Shown: positions 58,707-64,000 of the stretch, one piece after another
Layout of the letters: each line of letters opens with the position of its first letter
How positions within the stretch are numbered: the stretch's first letter is position 1
Assembly (NCBI GenBank): GCA_003988855.1
Contig: QYAI01000038.1
Coordinates: forward strand, 1-64,000
DNA length: 64,000 nt
Reading direction: 5' to 3'
Origin: Arachnopeziza araneosa
Lineage: Eukaryota; Ascomycota; Leotiomycetes; Helotiales; Arachnopezizaceae
Position numbers and translations under genes: made by a program
The notes under the pieces: model-generated
The model's database searches: none
Seen by the model: only the letters and a program-made list of their open reading frames with translations
What the model was told of the DNA's origin: nothing

Positions 58707-60155
58707 GATGGAATGAAGTGGATAATAGGGACATGATTGGGAACATGGAGTCGAGGGGCTAGGTCAAAAGCCTTGAAGGCGTGGAGGCGAAATTAACCGG
58801 CGTTGATGGTCAATTGGGCTTCGGAATCATGGGAAATCAAGAAACGGGATGGCGAAATCGGATTTGAAGGAACTGCTAATTGAGATGGAAGGAATGGAGT
58901 CTGGCGTGAATATAACGGCGTCGAGGAAGCACCTCACACATGGGATATTCCCTTGGAGTACCTATATTTCTTTATATCTCAATCTGATTAGATAACACAT
59001 CTATCATAAATATCAATCTATATCAAACAAAGAATCAGCAAGTTGAGCTTCATGAGCCTTTTTCAATCACTGTCCCCTGTCCTCTCTGCTCAACACCAAA
59101 TCGTGAGAGGAATCAAATCTCTGTGTAGTATGAGCAGGTAAATAATGCAGAATGAGAACAAGTGAAGTAACTTGAAGTAATCAATTGAATATTCACCATC
59201 ATCGAGTCTCTGGTAGATGTGAATACTCGATGACACTACGCCAAACAACTTATTCCTTCCACACTGGCCTCCCAGAAACCCAAACCCACAAAATCAGTAT
59301 TCTGGAGAAAAAAATCCTTCAAGTCAAAAAACCAAAAACAAATTTTCATAGTCACCAGAAGCAAAAAACAGTTCAGCCCGATGTCGAAGTGCCTACATCT
59401 GTTGTTGTCGACGTCTCGATATCGGTCGCAATCGAGAGGTTGTTGATTGTTGTCGTCGACATCTCGATATCGGTTGCAATCGAGAGGCTGTTGATGGTTG
59501 TCAACCAGACCCCGTTGCTGGGGTTGGGCTATGTCGTGTTGGGGGGGGATATTCGAAGGGATGCATTCCTCCCCCCCCCCTGTCTTGGCGCCTCTTGGAG
59601 GTGGTGGTTAAGGCGTAGATACTATGAAGTGTTAGTTTGATGTTTGGATGATGGGAAAGGAAGGACTTACACCCCTCCGAAGAGTGATTGAGAACCGCTT
59701 GTTTAATTATATAGATGGACTGGTGAGAAGGTGAGGCGAGGCGGGGAGACTTCGGGATGAGGTACTCACTCCGCCCCAAGTCAATTGGGGATTTCTATCT
59801 GGGTATGGGAGATACTATAGTATTCTTCCTATAATCTGCCAAGCATACACTGTTCTGCTATTGAGAAGACATGGGCTGGCGTCAACATGTCTTAGCCAGC
59901 ACTCTGCTGGGTATACTGGGGAATGGAGACTGTCCTGCCCAAAGGAAATCAGGGCACGTATATTCCGTAACATTTAGGAATATCTCATGGTAGTAAGTTT
60001 AATTGTGCCATGAAAGTTTTTATATCTATTTCTTTCAGTCAAAGAGCAGTTCGTACTTCAGCACTTTTGGAAGCCAAAATAATGAACAGACCGAACTCCG
60101 ACATCTGTTTGACACATGATCTCCTTTTCATCTCCAGCATCATCTGACATCTAAA
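58707..60155. other. Intergenic, 1.4 kb, with 48-bp repeats and a poly-C tract
   Basis: A plus-strand frame at 59185-59640 exists mainly because of a duplicated 48-bp unit and a C-tract (about 59570-59580), so it is not called. Nothing else was recognised. Confidence 0.5.
59407..59502. repeat. Two 48-bp direct repeats, each able to form a hairpin
   Basis: GTCGACxTCTCGATATCGGT begins at 59407 and again at 59455. Inside each copy CTCGAT and ATCGAG are inverted around a short loop, and CGATATCG is itself a palindrome. Copies differ by only a few bases. Confidence 0.85.
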
Positions 60156-63100
60156 TTATACATTATCCTCCCCATTCCTCTCGATATCCTTGACCTCAAC
60201 CAACGCCTCCCTTTCAGCAAGCCTTGCCGCCCTAGCGCTTTCAGCCTTTTTCTCCTTCTCGTCTTTCCTCTTCTGTTTCTGCTTAACTGCCTCTTCCTTC
60301 CACTCTCGAGTCAAGTCTCTCTTCCTAGCCGTCAATTTATCACCATCAAGCTTGACGTTGAGCCATAAACTGTAGATACGAGTTGTGGTTATGAATTTAG
60401 TCCAGGTAAGATCGACGACGAAGCTGAGGAACGCGCGGACGAAACTGCTGAATGCGAGGATGAAGGAAGTGATTATGATGCCAATTGAGACGGAAACTGT
60501 GGTTTAAATTGTTGATAAGGAAGAGTATATCTTAAGGGAAAGGGAATGTGATGGATGAAGCTTACACATATACACTATCTCGCGCTTTAAACTCCATGGT
60601 CCACTACCATACTCGATTGTGTTCATTCCAAAGATGCTGGCTCCAAATGACAGAGGTAGCTATTTGATTTCAGTAAAACGTCTCAAATTGTAGAAAGACA
60701 TACGAATATAATGGTTACGATAGTGAATAGCATGATCGAGCGACCTTGCCTCAAGGTTTCTTCCGTTTGTTGTACTGCTTTGCGTGCTTGCACCACACCC
60801 GCTTGCTGTTGCTTTAACGCAAGAAGACCATCCAACTATTAATATTAGATATATAGAGCTTCTTGAAATAAGGACTTACCCCTCTTTCAGTATTCTCTGC
60901 ACTCTCCCTCAAATTGAGTAAATCCGCAATACGATCTTCCAAGTTATCTGACATCCTCGCAGCTAGACCCAGAGTCCACCTAGCATCGAGTTCCTTTCTA
61001 TCGTCAAGGTCTTTTTCTTCGGCGGTTTTACCCGAGTTAACAGACTTGCTCGTGCGAATATCATCTGTGACTCTTTTCTGTTCTACAGTCCCGAGTTGTT
61101 TTGAGGATGCAAGACCAGGAGCAATAAGGGATTCGAGGTGCTTTTGGAATTGCTTGAACACCCTTTTCTGTTTTTGTTTGATTCTGAGTAAGATATCTAG
61201 CTCATCGAGTATATCCTTTATTTCACGAAGTAAAGCGCCCTCGGGATTGATATCGAGGAGTGATTTTGCTTTGTCTTCGGCATCATCTGCTGGATTTTGT
61301 GACTTGTAAACCTTTGAAGTTGCCCAAAAGTGCTCATACGCGATCGTTTTATTATATGCCTGCATTGTGTTGGTAGAATCTCAAATAAGATTGGAAAAAA
61401 CATACCACATTGCCAATTGCACTCCCAAATAGATCAATAACTTGAGGTTGTCGATCCCCCGTTTTGACATATTCGAAAAACATTCGCGAACATTGGTCAA
61501 TGATGATCATGGCCAAGTCAAAAGCAGACCTGATCTCATCTTTCCTACATACCTTGAGGCGAAGTCTGATACTTTTATGGATTGCAGACGGATCTGGCTT
61601 ATTCCTGCCATAGCGTTTGGGGAAGCTAGTGATGATTGTATCTATTGTAAATTAAAGTGTCAGAAAATGAATATTCAGGGACTGATAAAATTTCTGCATA
61701 AATTGAAGAGTGGCGAGAGAGGTTGGCAATCACAACTGCGAGAATAAAGGGAAGGTTCCACCCACTTCCATCCAAAATCCACATCCACAGCTGATCAACC
61801 ATTATTAATCTTGGTACTTTCCGTATGTCTCGGCGACAGTGATCACAGCCAGCCTGACAATGATCCCCTGGGTGCATGAAGTGCTTGTTCGGGGCCGTGC
61901 CACGATAGACAACTTGATCCCTATCTCTCTTCTTGGTCGATTTTCGTGTCCAGTAATAGGTTTGATCGAGAGTCCGGCGAGGATGGAATGGGGGATTGTG
62001 GTGAAGATATTCCTTCAATATTGCCCGTTCCTGATAAAAGTCCATGCTTTCAGAGAGTTTAGCAGCATGATACAGGATTTTCCCAAGTGGGCGTGTAGGG
62101 AACAACATTCCCTGCGTAAGCTTTTTGCCAACTTCTGATTTTGAAAATTTGGATTCAGAATTCTTTTTCGTTTCGTTGTCGAAAATGTCCAAAAAAACTT
62201 CGGTTGCTGTGTTGATTATCCTGAAATCCGTTCGTGAGATTGAGCGTATCTTCTCTCTTTTTTCAAGATTAGAAGTTGTGCGCCATGGAAACCATTTCTG
62301 CAAGGTCCAAACTGAGGAGCTGTCTGACGTGCTGGTGTTATTCGAGCCATTATTGGTAGCACGAACCTTAAGCCTCACTTGGGCGGCATTTCTACTTTCC
62401 TTTGCTTCATTTTTCAGCTTTTCTACCAGTTCGCGTTTGGTATGGTGCTTTTCTTCTTCATGCTTTTGATTGATATCCTGCATAATTCCGTCGAATTTTT
62501 CTCGCCGGCGGTCTGTCTCCCAGTGTAAATAGGGCATCTAAAGAAGGTTACATTCTGCACCTTTTATCTCTACTTGGGTATGTAGGACTGACATAGAGTA
62601 CGAGATTTTTTGGCGCTTCCTCAAGATTTGTAGGGTCTGTGAAACTTAGTATAACTCAACCAAAAGCTTGTTAAAATACCGGTAGAAACAATGTCACATC
62701 GAGGTCTCATGTGCCTACCATGCACGGCGTCGTTTCGACCACCATGCTGTTGGCCTCTCCAGAATTCAGGCCGGAGCATCATATATGTTTTGGTTATATG
62801 CTCTGGGCGTCGGAACAAGCCCTCATACTCTGGACGTTCTTCATTGTAATACCGTGCAATTGCTTCCTGTGGCAAAATCAGCATGCCTTCCATCAATCAC
62901 GCATAATTGATTACCTCGCACCAGTCCATATTGTTTCCTGGGAGATGAAAGTATCGGATCTCGTCTTTCTCACACTTTCGTGCAAGCGGATTCAGATCTG
63001 GATTTCTTTCATAGAGAAGCGTTTGAATAGGGATCTTCTGGTTAGGAAATTTGTCGGGGAAAGCGAGATCCTCGTAGGGCTTTGAGCCTCGGAAAAGAAC

Positions 63101-63574
63101 CATGTTTGCGGACATGCCAAATCCATTTTCCTTGGTTAAAGGAATGGGAGCTGGCAATCCCAACTCCTCTCTCGGCTTTTTGTAGAAATCGTTCAGGTCA
63201 GATCGGAGTTTTGTGACTAGATCTTTAGTTTCTAGATCCTCCTCAAAGATAGCTCTGAGACCTAAGATTCGATCTTTCTCTGCTAGGATACGATTCTGCT
63301 TGTGTTCTGGAAGGCTGTTGAAGTACTTTTCTCGCTCGGCGACCTTTAAGCAGCCAAAATAGTGCAGGGTAACATCACGAACATTGTGGCCATGGCTAGA
63401 CGAAGAGAGACATGTTGCAGGATTATCGTGGTCGCCCATTTGAGATTTTGTATCGTAAAGAGGAGACAGGTAGAATGAAGCCAAAGAAAGCATGGATCCC
63501 AGGCTGCCTCTAGACTTATGGAGCGTTTCAACTGGAGCCTCAACTTTTGGTGTGGTGACACCAACAACGGGCAT
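60156..63574 (-). CDS. CorA-like metal-ion transporter family protein, 981 aa
   Basis: Nine exons join without any frame break: 63574-62915, 62866-62680, 62636-62593, 62537-61766, 61641-61406, 61359-60880, 60835-60704, 60659-60566, 60496-60156. Introns are 43-124 bp. The long N-terminal part is the one found in fungal CorA-like proteins: VTLHYFGCL, DWCEEAIARYYNEE, MPYLHWETDRRREKFDGIM, VDQLWMWILDGNTIITSFPKRYG, DEIRSAFDLAMIIIDQCSR. A coiled-coil region follows (IKDILDELDILLRIKQKQKRVF). TM1 is about 822-847 and ends in the family signature GMN (848-850, IFGMNTIEYG); TM2 is about 868-892 (SIGIIITSFILAFSSFV). The tail is highly charged (KQKQKRKDEKEKKAE). CorA proteins form pentameric channels for Mg2+ and related ions. 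Whether this fungal branch transports is unproven, although GMN is intact. Likely plasma or organelle membrane. Confidence 0.92.
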
Positions 63575-64000
63575 GGACCCTCGAGTTCAAGCTGAACAGC
63601 CTTGAACGCAAGCAGATACTAGGGTGGGATTTGGCTTCAATTCAAACAGCGTATTGGGTATTGCCAAGCTGGAAGCGAAGCGGCCTGCAGAGAGGCGCAC
63701 GACATGGCGATCGAAGAGAAGGTATTGGCCCCCATGACTGGTCTGAAGATGACAGCCAGCAAACATCACTGGAGCAGCTGGTTGACATGCGGGGATTGCT
63801 TTGGTGGACGGGGAACAACCCAAGAAATGTACAGCTCCGAACCGTTATTTACTGGCAAGGCTATGATGATTGATAAGAAGTTCTGCAGCAGAGCATATGT
63901 ATGATATAATTGGCTAAAATAAGAAAAACTGCTTCTGCACTTCAGTCAGTACTGAGAACACTCGCAACCACCACGTCTCTGATAAGGAGTGAGAATCATT
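63575..64000. other. Upstream flank of the CorA-like gene
   Basis: The promoter side of the transporter gene. Overlapping frames on the plus strand (63631-63904) show no recognisable motif. A gene starting beyond the window edge cannot be excluded. Confidence 0.45.

Noticed and set aside
59185..59640. 151-codon plus-strand frame
   Set aside because: Half of it is the duplicated 48-bp unit and the C-tract; the flanks are not coding-like.

Overview
The window looks like nuclear DNA of a filamentous ascomycete (Pezizomycotina). The split genes have 43-124 bp introns (one of 349 bp) with GT/AG ends and often a CTRAY branch point. The gene content also fits: a HET-domain relic, a GH28 endopolygalacturonase, a secreted PAN-like protein, a long CorA-like transporter and many conserved proteins of unknown function. 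A helotialean (Leotiomycetes) host is my guess from overall protein character only; no marker gene proves it.

Layout. 1-12 kb: an HpcH/HpaI-type aldolase (+), a secreted PAN-like protein (-), a disordered acidic protein (+), a small conserved protein ending in a SIKIEL/ARVKGDV module (-) and a 105-residue protein (+), with long spacers between them. 12-21.6 kb: two large genes on the minus strand, a Reb1/TTF-I-type Myb protein with an acidic tail (1279 aa) and a 1755-aa protein I do not recognise. 23.8-25.8 kb: a mitochondrial AAA-type P-loop ATPase. 26.5-32.8 kb is a decayed accessory stretch: two divergently oriented genes each broken by one in-frame stop codon, a 48-residue mini-gene and a HET pseudogene with several lesions. 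33.9-35.1 kb: endopolygalacturonase. 37.2 kb: a 209-aa orphan.

38.98-52.54 kb is the most unusual part: a roughly 13.5 kb array of diverged tandem units. Each is marked by a short conserved box, TTGTTGCA-NN-TCGCA, often followed by ATGCA 3-5 bases later. I count about 40 recognisable copies, all on the plus strand. Spacing is about 90-135 bp in the left part and repeatedly 160-185 bp in the right part. The box is conserved where the rest of the unit is not, which looks like a selected protein-binding site in a satellite-like array. An alpha/beta hydrolase with a PTS1-like C terminus (SKI) and a broken Ser-rich surface-protein gene lie inside it.

53.9-64 kb: a degraded gene, a conserved 227-aa protein (2 exons), an 82-aa small protein and a nine-exon CorA-like transporter (981 aa) that I could assemble in full. 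Exon joins are my own reading of splice signals and frame; no transcript data were available. No operon-like cooperation between the genes is evident.
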